A DNA stretch of 64,000 nucleotides from Acanthosepion esculentum (Eukaryota; Mollusca; Cephalopoda; Sepiida; Sepiidae), in NCBI GenBank assembly GCA_964036315.1, contig OZ038478.1:146112565-146176564 (forward strand), read 5' to 3'. Shown here piece by piece: positions 1 through 12,540 of this stretch. Positions within the stretch are counted from its first letter, which is position 1; every line of letters starts with the position of its first letter. Position numbers and translations under genes: made by a program. Under the pieces are notes generated by a model. The model ran no database searches, had not been told where the DNA came from, and saw only the letters and a program-made list of their open reading frames with translations.

Positions 1-3000
1 CAAAACTAAGAGAAAAAAATTAAGAGCCCAACACATGATTCTTTCCATTTTGTTTACCGCTCTTATTGCTTTTATTCTTATTATTATAGAGTTCACTTGG
101 CTATTGGCTACTCCCTTAGACTGCATTGATAACCATCTTTGTTGCATTAAGAAATGGACAAAACTAAGAGAAAAAGATTAAGAGCCCAACACATGAGTCT
201 TTCCATTTTGTTTACCGCTCTTATTGCTTTTATTCTTATTATTATAGAGTTCACTTGGCTATTGGCTACTCCCTTAGACTGCATTGATAACCATCTTTGT
301 TGAACAAAGAAACGGGCAAAACTAAGAGAAAAATATTAAGAGCCCAACACATGAGTCTTTCCATTTTGTTTACCGCTCTTATTGCTTTTATTCTTATTAT
401 TATAGAGTTCACTTGTCTATTGGCTACTTCCTTAGACTGCATTGATAACGATCTTTGTTGCATTAAGAAAGGGACAAAACTAAGAGAAAAAAATTAAGGG
501 CCCAACACATGAGTCTTTCCATTTTGTTTACCGCTCTTATTGCTTTCATTCTTATTATTATAGAGTTCACTTGGCTATTGGCTACTCCCTTAGACTGCAT
601 TGATAACCATCTTTGTTGCATTAAGAAAGGGACAAAACTAAGAGAAAAAAATTAAGAGCCCAACACATGAGTCTTTCTATTTTGTTTACCGCTCTTATTG
701 CTTTTATTCTTATTATTATAGAGTTCACTTGGCTATTGGCTACTCCCTTAGACTGCATTGATAACCATCTTTGTTGCACTAAGAAAGGGACAAAACTAAG
801 AGAAAAAAATTAAGAGCCCAACACATGAGTCTTTCCATTTTGTTTACCGCTCTTATTGTTTTTATTCTTATTATTATAGAGTTCACTTGGCTATTGGCTA
901 CTCCCTTAGACTCCATTGATAACCATCTTTGTTGAACAAAGAAAGGGACATAACTAAGAGAAAAATATTAAGAGCCCAACACATGAATATTTCCATTTTG
1001 TTTACCGCTCTTATTGCTTTTATTCTTATTATTATAGAGTTCACTTGGCTATTGGCTACTCCCTTAGACTGCATTGATAACCATCTTTGTTGCATTAAGA
1101 AAGGCACAAAACTAAGAGAAAAAAATTAAGAGCCCAACACAGGATTTTTTTCCATTTTGTTTACCGCTCTTATTGCTTTTATTCTCATTATTATAGAGTT
1201 CACTTGGCTATTGGCTACTCCCTTAGACTGCAATGATAACAATCTTTGTTGCATTAAGAAAGGGACAAAACTAAGAGAAAAAAATTAAGAGCCCAACACA
1301 TGATTCTTTCCATTTTGTTTACCGCTCTTATTGCTTTTATTCTTATTATTATAGAGTTCACTTGGCTATTGGCTACTCCCTTAGACTGCATTGATAACCA
1401 TCTTTGTTGCATTAAGAAATGGACAAAACTAAGAGAAAAAAATTAAGAGCCCAACACATGAGTCTTTCCATTTTGTTTACCGCTCTTATTATTTTTTATT
1501 CTTATTATTATAGAGTTCACTTGGCTATTGGCTACTCCCTTAGACTGCATTGATAACCATCTTTGTTGCATTAAGAAAGGGACAAAACTAAGAGAAAAAA
1601 ATTAAGGGCCCAACACATGAGTCTTTCCATTTTGTTTACCGCTCTTATTGCTTTCATTCTTATTATTATAGAGTTCACTTGGCTATTGGCTACTCCCTTA
1701 GAGTGTATTGATAACCATCTTTGTTGCACAAAGAAAGGGACAAAACTAAGAGAAAAAATTAAGAGCCCAACACATGAGTCTTTCCATTTTGTTTCCCGCT
1801 CTTATTGCTTTTATTCTTATTATTATAGAGTTCACTTGGCTATTGGCTACTCCCTTAGACTGCATTGATAACCATCTTTGTTGCATTAAGAAAGGGACAA
1901 AAGTAAGAGAAAAAAATTAAGAGCCCAACACATGAGTCTTTCCATTTTGTTTACCGCTCTTATTGCTTTTATTCTTATTATTATAGAGTTCACTTGGCTA
2001 TTGGCTACTCCCTTAGACTGCATTGATAACCATCTTCGTTGCACAAAGAAAGGGACAAAACTAAGAGAAAAAAAATTAAGGGCCCAACACAGGAGTCTTT
2101 CCATTTTGTTTACCGCTCTTATTGCTTTTATTCTTATTATTATAGAGTTCACTTGGCTATTGGCTACTCCCTTAGACTGCATTGATAACCATCTTTGTTG
2201 CATTAAGAAAGGGACAAAACTAAGAGAAAAAAATTAAGAGCCCAACACATGAGTCTTTCCATTTTGTTTACCGCTCTTATTGTTTTTATTCTTATTATTA
2301 TAGAGTTCACTTGGCTATTGGCTACTCCCTTAGACTGCATTGATAACCATCTTTGTTGCATTAAGAAAGGGACAAAACTAAGAGAAAAAAATCAAGAGCC
2401 CAACACATGAGTCTTTCCATTTTGTTTACCACTCTTGTTGCTTTTATTCTTATTATTATAGAGTTCACTTTGCTATTGGCTACTCCCTTAGACTGCATTG
2501 ATAACCATCTTTGTTGAACAAAGAAAGGGACAAAACTAAGAGAAAAATATTAAGAGCCCAACACATGAGTCTTTCCATTTTGTTTACCGCTCTTATTGCT
2601 TTTATTCTTATTATTATAGAGTTCACTTGGCTATTGGCTACTCCCTTAGACTGCATTGATAACCATCTTTGTTGCATTAAGAAAGGGACAAAACTAAGAG
2701 AAAAAAATTAAGAGCCCAACACATGAGTCTTTCCATTTTGTTTACCGCTCTTATTGCTTTTATTCTTATTATTATGGAGTTCACTTTGCTATTGGCTACT
2801 CCCTTAGACTGCATTGATAACCATCTTTGTTGAACACAGGAAGGGACAAAACTAAGAGAAAAATATTAAGAACCCAACTCATGAGTCTTTCCATTTTGTT
2901 TACCGCTCTTATTGCTTTTGTTCTTATCATTATAGAGTTCACTTGGCTATTGGCTACTCCCTTAGACTGCATTGATAACCATCTTTATTGCATTAAGAAA

Positions 3001-3743
3001 GAGACAAAACTAAGAGAAAAGAATTAAGAGCCCAACACATGAGTCTTTCCATTTTGTTTACCGCTCTTATTGCTTATATTCTTATTATTATAGAGTTCAC
3101 TTGGCTATTGGCTACTCCCTTAGACTGCATTGATAACCATCTTTGTTGCATTAAGAAATGGACAAAACTAAGAGAAAAAAATTAAGAGCCCAACACATGA
3201 GTCTTTCCATTTTGTTTACCGCTCTTATTGCTTTTATTCTTATTATTATAGAGTTCACTAGGCTATTGGCTACTCCCTTAGACTGCATTGATAACCATCT
3301 TTGTTGAACAAAGAAAGGGACAAAACTAAGAGAAAAATATTAAGAGCCCAACACATGAGTCTTTCCATTTTGTTTACCGCTCTTATTGCTTTTGTTCTTA
3401 TTATTATAGAGTTCACTTGGCTATTGGCTACTCCCTTAGACTGCATTGATAACCATCTTTGTAGAACAAAGAAAGGGACCAAACTAAGAGAAAAATATTA
3501 AGAGCCCAACACATGAGTCTTTCCATTTTGTTTACCGCTCTTATTGCTTTTATTCTTATTATTATAGAGTTCACTTGACTATTGGCTACTCCCTTAGACT
3601 ACATTGATAACCATCTTTGTTGCATTAAGAAAGGGACAAAACTAAGAGAAAAAAATTAAGAGCCCAACACATGAGTCTTTCCATTTTGTTTACCGCTCTT
3701 ATTGCGTTTATTCTTATTATTATAGAGTTCACTTGGCTATTGG

Positions 3744-6180
3744 CTACTGCCTTAGATTGCATTGATAACCATCTTTGTTGAACAAAGAAAGGGACAAAAC
3801 TAAGAGAAAAATATTAAGAGCCCAATACATGAGTCTTTCCGTTTTGTTTTCCGCTCTTATTGCTTTTATTCTTATTATTATAGAGTTCACGTGGCTATTG
3901 GCTACTCCCTTAGACTGCATTGATAACCATCTTTGTTGCATTAAGAAACGGACAAAACTAAGAGAAAAAAATTAAGAGCCCAACACATGAGTGTTTCCAT
4001 TTTGTTTACCGCTCTTATTGCGTTTATTCTTATTATTATAGGGTTCACTTGGCTATTGGCTACTCCCTTAGACTGCATTGATAACCATCTTTGTTGCATT
4101 AAGAAAGGTACAAAACTAAGAGAAAAAAATTATGAGCCCAACACATGAGTCTTTCCATTTTGTTTACCGCTCTTATTTCTTTTATACTTATTATTATAGA
4201 GTTCACTTGGCTATTGGCTACTCCCTTAGACTGCATTGATAACCATCTTTGTTGAACAAAGAAAGGGACAAAACTAAGAGAAAAATATTAAGAGCCCAAC
4301 ACATGAGTCTTTCCATTTTGTTTACCGCTCTTATTGCTTTTATTCTTATTATTATACAGTTCACTTGGCTATTGGCTACTCCCTTAGACTGCATTGATAA
4401 CCATCTTTGTTGAATTAAGAAAGGGACAAAACTAAGAGAAAAAAATTAAGAGCCCAAAACATGAGTCTTTCCCTTTTGTTTACCGCTCTTATTGCTTTTA
4501 TTCTTATTATTATAGAGTTCACTTGGCTATTGGCTACTCCCTTAGACTGCATTGATAACCATCTCTGTTGAACAAAGAAAGGAACAAAACTAAGAGAAAA
4601 ATATTAAGAGCCCAACACATGAGTCTTTCCATTTTGTTTACCGCTCTTATTGCTTTTATTCTTATTATTATAGAGTTCACTTGGCTATTGGCTACTCCCT
4701 TAGACTGCATTGATAACCATCTTTGTTGCATTAAGAAAGGGACAAAACTAAGAGAAAAAAATTAAGAGCCGAACACATGAGTCTTTCCATTTTGTTTACC
4801 GCTCTTATTGCTTTTATTCTTATTATTATAGAGTTCACTTGGCTATTGGCTACTCCCTTAGACTGCATTGATAACCATCTTTGTAGAACAAAGAAAGGGA
4901 CCAAACTAAGAGAAAAATATTAAGAGCCCAACACATGAGTCTTTCCATTTTGTTTACCGCTCTTATTGCTTTTATTCTTATTATTATAGAGTTCACTTGG
5001 CTATTGGCTACTGCCTTAGATTGCATTGATAACCATCTTTGTTGAACAAAGAAAGGGACAAAACTAAGAGAAAAATATTAAGAGCCCAATACATGAGTCT
5101 TTCCGTTTTGTTTACCGCTCTTATTGCGTTTATTCTTATTATTATAGAGTTCACTTGGCTATTGGCTACTGCCTTAGATTGCATTGATAACCATCTTTGT
5201 TGAACAAAGAAAGGGACAAAACTAAGAGAAAAATATTAAGAGCCCAATACATGAGTCTTTCCGTTTTGTTTTCCGCTCTTATTGCTTTTATTCTTATTAT
5301 TATAGAGTTCACGTGGCTATTGGCTACTCCCTTAGACTGCATTGATAACCATCTTTGTTGCATTAAGAAACGGACAAAACTAAGAGAAAAAAATTAAGAG
5401 CCCAACACATGAGTCTTTCAATTTTGTTTACCGCTCTTATTGCTTTTATTCTTATTACTATAGAGTTCACTTGGCTATTGGCTACTCCCTTAGACTACAA
5501 TGATAACCATCTTTGTTGCATTAAGAAAGGGACAAAACTAAGGGAAAAAAATTAAGAGCCCAACACATGAGTCTTTCCATTTTGTTTACCGCTCTTATTG
5601 CTTTTATTCTTATTATTATAGAGTTCACTTGGCTATTGGCTACTCCCTTAGACTGCATTGATAACCATCTTTGTTGCATTAAGAAAGGTACAAAACTAAG
5701 AGAAAAAAATTATGAGCCCAACACATGAGTCTTTCCATTTTGTTTACCGCTCTTATTTCTTTTATACTTATTATTATAGAGTTCACTTGGCTATTGGCTA
5801 CTCCCTTAGACTGCATTGATAACCATCTTTGTTGAACAAAGAAAGGGACAAAACTAAGAGAAAAATATTAAGAGCCCAACACATGAGTCTTTCCATTTTG
5901 TTTACCGCTCTTATTGCTTTTATTCTTATTATTATAGAGTTCACTTGGCTATTGGCTACTCCCTTAGACTGCATTGATAACCATCTTTGTTGAATTAAGA
6001 AAGGGACAAAACTAAGAGAAAAAAATTAAGAGCCCAACACATGAGTCTTTCCATTTTGTTTACCGCTCTTATTGCTTTTATTCTTATTATTATAGAGTTC
6101 ACTTGGCTATTGGCTACTCCCTTAGACTGCATTGATAACCATCTCTGTTGAACAAAGAAAGGAACAAAACTAAGAGAAAA
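3744..6180 (+). repeat. satellite higher-order block, 9-10 monomer period
   Basis: The monomer at 3744-3941 recurs at 5166 with the same antisense translation, an offset of 1422 bp or 9 monomers. The rare variant GGTACAAAAC followed by TTATGAGCCC near 4105 recurs about 1580 bp later (10 monomers), and the CATCTCTGTTGAAC variant near 4560 recurs near 6140. Different offsets in the same stretch mean one monomer was gained or lost after block duplication. Confidence 0.8.
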
Positions 6181-6862
6181 ATATTAAGAGCGCAAAACAT
6201 GAATCTTTCCATTTAGTTTACCGCTCTTATTGCTTTTATTCTTATTATTATAGAGTTCACTTGGCTATTGGCTACTCCCTTAGACTGCATTGATAAACAT
6301 CTTTGTTGCATTAAGAAAGGGATAAAACTAAGAGAAAAAAATTAAGAGCCCAACACATGAGTCTTTCCATTTTCTTTACCGCTCTTATTGCTTTTATTCT
6401 TATTATTACAGAGTTCACTTGGCTATTGGCTACTCCCTTAGACTGCATTGATAACCATCTTTGTTGCACAAAGAAAGGGACAAAACTAAGAGAGAAAAAT
6501 TAAGAGCCCAACACATGAGTCTTTCCATTTTATTTACCGCTCTTATTGCTTTTATTCTTATTATTATAGAGTTCACTTGGCTATAGGCTACTCCCTTAGA
6601 CAGCATTGATAACCATCTTTGTTGCACAAGAAAGGGACAAAACTAAGAGAAAAAAATTAAGAGCAAACACATACGTCTTTCCGTTTTGTTTACAGCTCTT
6701 ATTGCTTTTATTCTTATTATTATACAGTTCACATGGCTATTGGCTACTCCCTTAGACTGCATTGATAACCATCTTTGTTGCACAAAGAAAGGGACAAAAC
6801 TAAGAGAAAACAATTAAAAGCCCAACACATGAGTCTTTCCATTTTGTTTACCGCTCTTATTG

Positions 6863-9546
6863 CTTTTATTCTTATTATTATAGAGTTCACGGGGCTATTG
6901 GCTACTCCCTTAGACTGCATTGATAACCATCTTTGTTGCATTAAGAAAGGGACAAAACTAAGAGAAAAAAATCAAGAGCCCAACACATGAGTCTTTCCAT
7001 TTTGTTTACCACTCTTATTGCTTTTATTCTTATAATTATAGAGTTCACTTGGCTATTGGCTACTCCCTTAGACTGCATTGATAACCATCTTTGTTGCATT
7101 AAGAAAGGGACAAAACTAAGAGAAAAAAATTAAGAGCCCAACACATGAGTCTTTCCATTTTGTTTACCGCTCTTATTGATTTTATTCTTATTATTATAGA
7201 GTTCACGGGGCTATTGGCTACACCCTTAGACTGCATTGATAACCATCTTTGTTGCACAAAGAAAGGGACAAAAGTTAGAGAAAAAATTTAAGAGCCCAAC
7301 ACATGAGTCTTTCAATTTTGTTTACCGCTCTTATTGCTTTTATTCTTATTATTATAAAGTTCACTTGGCTATTGGCTACTCCCTTAGACGGCATTGATAA
7401 CAATCTTTGTTGCATTAAGAAAGGGACAAAACTAAGAGAAAAAAATCAAGAGCCCAACACATGAGTCTTTCCATTTTGTTTACCACTCTTATTGCTTTTA
7501 TTTCTTATTATTATAGAGTTCACTTGGCTATTGGCTACTCCCTTAGACTGCATTGATAACCATCTTTGTTGCATTAAGAAAGGGACAAAACTAAGAGAAA
7601 AAAATTAAGAGCCCAACACATGAGTCTTTCCATTTTGTTTACCGCTCTTATTGATTTTATTCTTATTATTATAAAATTCACGGGGCTATTGGCTACACCC
7701 TTAGACTGCATTGATAACCATCTTTGTTGCACAAAGAAAGGGACAAAAGTAAGAGAAAAAATTTAAGAGCCCAACACATGAGTCTTTCAATTTTGTTTAC
7801 CGCTCTTATTGCTTTTATTCTTATTATTATAAAGTTCACTTGGCTATTGGCTACTCCCTTAGACGGCATTGATAACAATCTTTGTTGCATTAAGAAAGGG
7901 ACAAAACTAAGAGAAAAAAATTAAGAGCACAACACATGAGTCTTTCCATTTTGTTTACCGCTCTTATTGATTTTATTCTTATTATTATAGAGTTCACGGG
8001 GCTATTGGCTACTCCCTTAGACTGCATTGATAACCATCTTTGTTGCATTAAGAAACGGACAAAACTAAGAGAAAAAATTAAGAGCCCACCACATGAGACT
8101 TTCCATTTTGTTTACCGCTCTTATTGCTTTTATTCTTATTATTATAGAGTTCACTTGGCTATTGGCTACTCCCTTAGACTGCATTGATAACCATATTTGT
8201 TGCATTAAGAAAGGGACAAAACTAAGAGAAAAAAATTAAGAGCCCAACACATGAGTCTTTCCATTTTGTTTACCGCTCTTATTGATTTTATTCTTATTAT
8301 TATAGAGTTCACGGGGCTATTGGCTACTCCCTTAGACTGCATTGATAACCATCTTTGTTGCATTAAGAAAGGGACAAAACTAAGAGAAAAAAATTAAGAG
8401 CCCAACACATGAGTCTTTCAATTTTGTTTACCGCTCTTATTGCTTTTATTCTTATTATTATACAGTTCACTTGGCTATTGGCTACTCCCTTAGACTGCAT
8501 TGATAACCATCTGTGTTGCATTAAGAAAGGGACAAAACTAAGAGAAAAAAATCAAGAGCCCAACACATGAGTCTTTCCATTTTGTTTACCACTCTTATTG
8601 CTTTTATTCTTATTATTATACAGTTCACTTGGCTATTGGCTACTCCCTTAGACTGCATTGATAAACATCTTTGTTGCATTAAGAAAGGGACAAAACTAAG
8701 AGAAAAAAATTAAGAGCCCAACGCATGAGTCTTTCCATTTTGTTTACCGCTCTTATTGCTTTCATTCTTATTATTATAGAGTTCACTTGGCTATTGGCTA
8801 CTCCCTTAGACTGCATTGATAACCATCTTTGTTGCATTAAGAAAGGGACAAAACTAAGAGAAAAAAATTAATAGCCCAACACCTGAGTCTTTCCATTTTG
8901 TTTACCGCTCTTATTGATTTTATTCTTATTATTATAGAGTTCACGGGGCTATTGGCTACTCCCTTAGACTGCATTGATAACCATCTTTGTTGCACAAAGA
9001 AAGGGACAAAAGTAAGAGAAAAAATTTAAGAGCCCAACACATGAGTCTTTCAATTTTGTTTACCGCTCTTATTGCTTTTATTCTTATTATTATACAGTTC
9101 ACTTGGCTATTGGCTACTCCCTTAGACGGCATTGATAACAATCTTTGTTGCATTAAGAAAGGGACAAAACTAAGAGAAAAAAATTAAGAGCCCAACACAT
9201 GAGTCTTTCCATTTTGTTTACCGCTCTTATTGATTTTATTCTTATTATTATAGAGTTCACGGGGCTATTGGCTACTCCCTTAGACTGCATTGATAACCAT
9301 CTTTGTTGCATTAAGAAAGGGACAAAACTAATAGAAAAATTAAGAGCCCACCACATGAGACTTTCCATTTTGTTTACCGCTCTTATTGCTTTTATTCTTA
9401 TTATTATAGAGTTCACTTGGCTATTGGCTACTCCCTTAGACTGCATTGATAACCATATTTGTTGCATTAAGAAAGGGACAAAACTAAGAGAAAAAAATTA
9501 AGAGCCCAACACATGAGTCTTTCCATTTTGTTTACCGCTCTTATTG
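6863..9546 (+). repeat. satellite 17-monomer HOR, copy 1
   Basis: This 2684-bp block (17 monomers, two single-base shortenings) is followed immediately by a second copy. Rare variants shared at exactly +2684 include TTATAATTATAG near 7030, AAAAGTTAGAG near 7271, TTTATTTCTTATT near 7497, ATAAAATTCACGGGG near 7672, CATCTGTGTTGC near 8510, CAACGCATGAG near 8721 and CTAATAGAAAAATTAAG near 9329. The left limit is set by a difference at 6862/9546 (GCTTT versus GATTT). Confidence 0.9.
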
Positions 9547-12230
9547 ATTTTATTCTTATTATTATAGAGTTCACGGGGCTATTGGCTACTCCCTTAGACT
9601 GCATTGATAACCATCTTTGTTGCATTAAGAAAGGGACAAAACTAAGAGAAAAAAATCAAGAGCCCAACACATGAGTCTTTCCATTTTGTTTACCACTCTT
9701 ATTGCTTTTATTCTTATAATTATAGAGTTCACTTGGCTATTGGCTACTCCCTTAGACTGCATTGATAACCATCTTTGTTGCATTAAGAAAGGGACAAAAC
9801 TAAGAGAAAAAAATTAAGAGCCCAACACATGAGTCTTTCCATTTTGTTTACCGCTCTTATTGATTTTATTCTTATTATTATAGAGTTCACGGGGCTATTG
9901 GCTACACCCTTAGACTGCATTGATAACCATCTTTGTTGCACAAAGAAAGGGACAAAAGTTAGAGAAAAAATTTAAGAGCCCAACACATGAGTCTTTCAAT
10001 TTTGTTTACCGCTCTTATTGCTTTTATTCTTATTATTATAAAGTTCACTTGGCTATTGGCTACTCCCTTAGACGGCATTGATAACAATCTTTGTTGCATT
10101 AAGAAAGGGACAAAACTAAGAGAAAAAAATCAAGAGCCCAACACATGAGTCTTTCCATTTTGTTTACCACTCTTATTGCTTTTATTTCTTATTATTATAG
10201 AGTTCACTTGGCTATTGGCTACTCCCTTAGACTGCATTGATAACCATCTTTGTTGCATTAAGAAAGGGACAAAACTAAGAGAAAAAAATTAAGAGCCCAA
10301 CACATGAGTCTTTCCATTTTGTTTACCGCTCTTATTGATTTTATTCTTATTATTATAAAATTCACGGGGCTATTGGCTACACCCTTAGACTGCATTGATA
10401 ACCATCTTTGTTGCACAAAGAAAGGGACAAAAGTAAGAGAAAAAATTTAAGAGCCCAACACATGAGTCTTTCAATTTTGTTTACCGCTCTTATTGCTTTT
10501 ATTCTTATTATTATAAAGTTCACTTGGCTATTGGCTACTCCCTTAGACGGCATTGATAACAATCTTTGTTGCATTAAGAAAGGGACAAAACTAAGAGAAA
10601 AAAATTAAGAGCACAACACATGAGTCTTTCCATTTTGTTTACCGCTCTTATTGATTTTATTCTTATTATTATAGAGTTCACGGGGCTATTGGCTACTCCC
10701 TTAGACTGCATTGATAACCATCTTTGTTGCATTAAGAAACGGACAAAACTAAGAGAAAAAATTAAGAGCCCACCACATGAGACTTTCCATTTTGTTTACC
10801 GCTCTTATTGCTTTTATTCTTATTATTATAGAGTTCACTTGGCTATTGGCTACTCCCTTAGACTGCATTGATAACCATATTTGTTGCATTAAGAAAGGGA
10901 CAAAACTAAGAGAAAAAAATTAAGAGCCCAACACATGAGTCTTTCCATTTTGTTTACCGCTCTTATTGATTTTATTCTTATTATTATAGAGTTCACGGGG
11001 CTATTGGCTACTCCCTTAGACTGCATTGATAACCATCTTTGTTGCATTAAGAAAGGGACAAAACTAAGAGAAAAAAATTAAGAGCCCAACACATGAGTCT
11101 TTCAATTTTGTTTACCGCTCTTATTGCTTTTATTCTTATTATTATACAGTTCACTTGGCTATTGGCTACTCCCTTAGACTGCATTGATAACCATCTGTGT
11201 TGCATTAAGAAAGGGACAAAACTAAGAGAAAAAAATCAAGAGCCCAACACATGAGTCTTTCCATTTTGTTTACCACTCTTATTGCTTTTATTCTTATTAT
11301 TATACAGTTCACTTGGCTATTGGCTACTCCCTTAGACTGCATTGATAAACATCTTTGTTGCATTAAGAAAGGGACAAAACTAAGAGAAAAAAATTAAGAG
11401 CCCAACGCATGAGTCTTTCCATTTTGTTTACCGCTCTTATTGCTTTCATTCTTATTATTATAGAGTTCACTTGGCTATTGGCTACTCCCTTAGACTGCAT
11501 TGATAACCATCTTTGTTGCATTAAGAAAGGGACAAAACTAAGAGAAAAAAATTAATAGCCCAACACCTGAGTCTTTCCATTTTGTTTACCGCTCTTATTG
11601 ATTTTATTCTTATTATTATAGAGTTCACGGGGCTATTGGCTACTCCCTTAGACTGCATTGATAACCATCTTTGTTGCACAAAGAAAGGGACAAAAGTAAG
11701 AGAAAAAATTTAAGAGCCCAACACATGAGTCTTTCAATTTTGTTTACCGCTCTTATTGCTTTTATTCTTATTATTATACAGTTCACTTGGCTATTGGCTA
11801 CTCCCTTAGACGGCATTGATAACAATCTTTGTTGCATTAAGAAAGGGACAAAACTAAGAGAAAAAAATTAAGAGCCCAACACATGAGTCTTTCCATTTTG
11901 TTTACCGCTCTTATTGATTTTATTCTTATTATTATAGAGTTCACGGGGCTATTGGCTACTCCCTTAGACTGCATTGATAACCATCTTTGTTGCATTAAGA
12001 AAGGGACAAAACTAATAGAAAAATTAAGAGCCCACCACATGAGACTTTCCATTTTGTTTACCGCTCTTATTGCTTTTATTCTTATTATTATAGAGTTCAC
12101 TTGGCTATTGGCTACTCCCTTAGACTGCATTGATAACCATATTTGTTGCATTAAGAAAGGGACAAAACTAAGAGAAAAAAATTAAGAGCCCAACACATGA
12201 GTCTTTCCATTTTGTTTACCGCTCTTATTG
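9547..12230 (+). repeat. satellite 17-monomer HOR, copy 2
   Basis: This is the second copy of the 2684-bp block. I found no difference from copy 1 at any of about ten diagnostic variants compared, so the duplication is recent, conversion is active, or the assembly duplicated it. Similarity stops shortly after 12231, where AAATCAAG of the first copy is replaced by AAATTAAG. Confidence 0.9.
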
Positions 12231-12540
12231 ATTTTATTCTTATTATTATAGAGTTCACGGGGCTATTGGCTACTCCCTTAGACTGCATTGATAACCATCT
12301 TTGTTGCATTAAGAAAGGGACAAAACTAAGAGAAAAAAATTAAGAGCCCAACACATGAGTCTTTCCATTTTGTTTACCGCTCTTATTGATTTTATTCTTA
12401 TTATTATAGAGTTCACGGGGCTATTGGCTACTCCCTTAGACTGCATTGATAACAATCTTTGTTGCATTAAGAAAGGGACAAAACTAAGAGAAAAAAATTA
12501 AGAGCCCAACACATGAGTCTTTCCATTTTGTTTACCGCTC

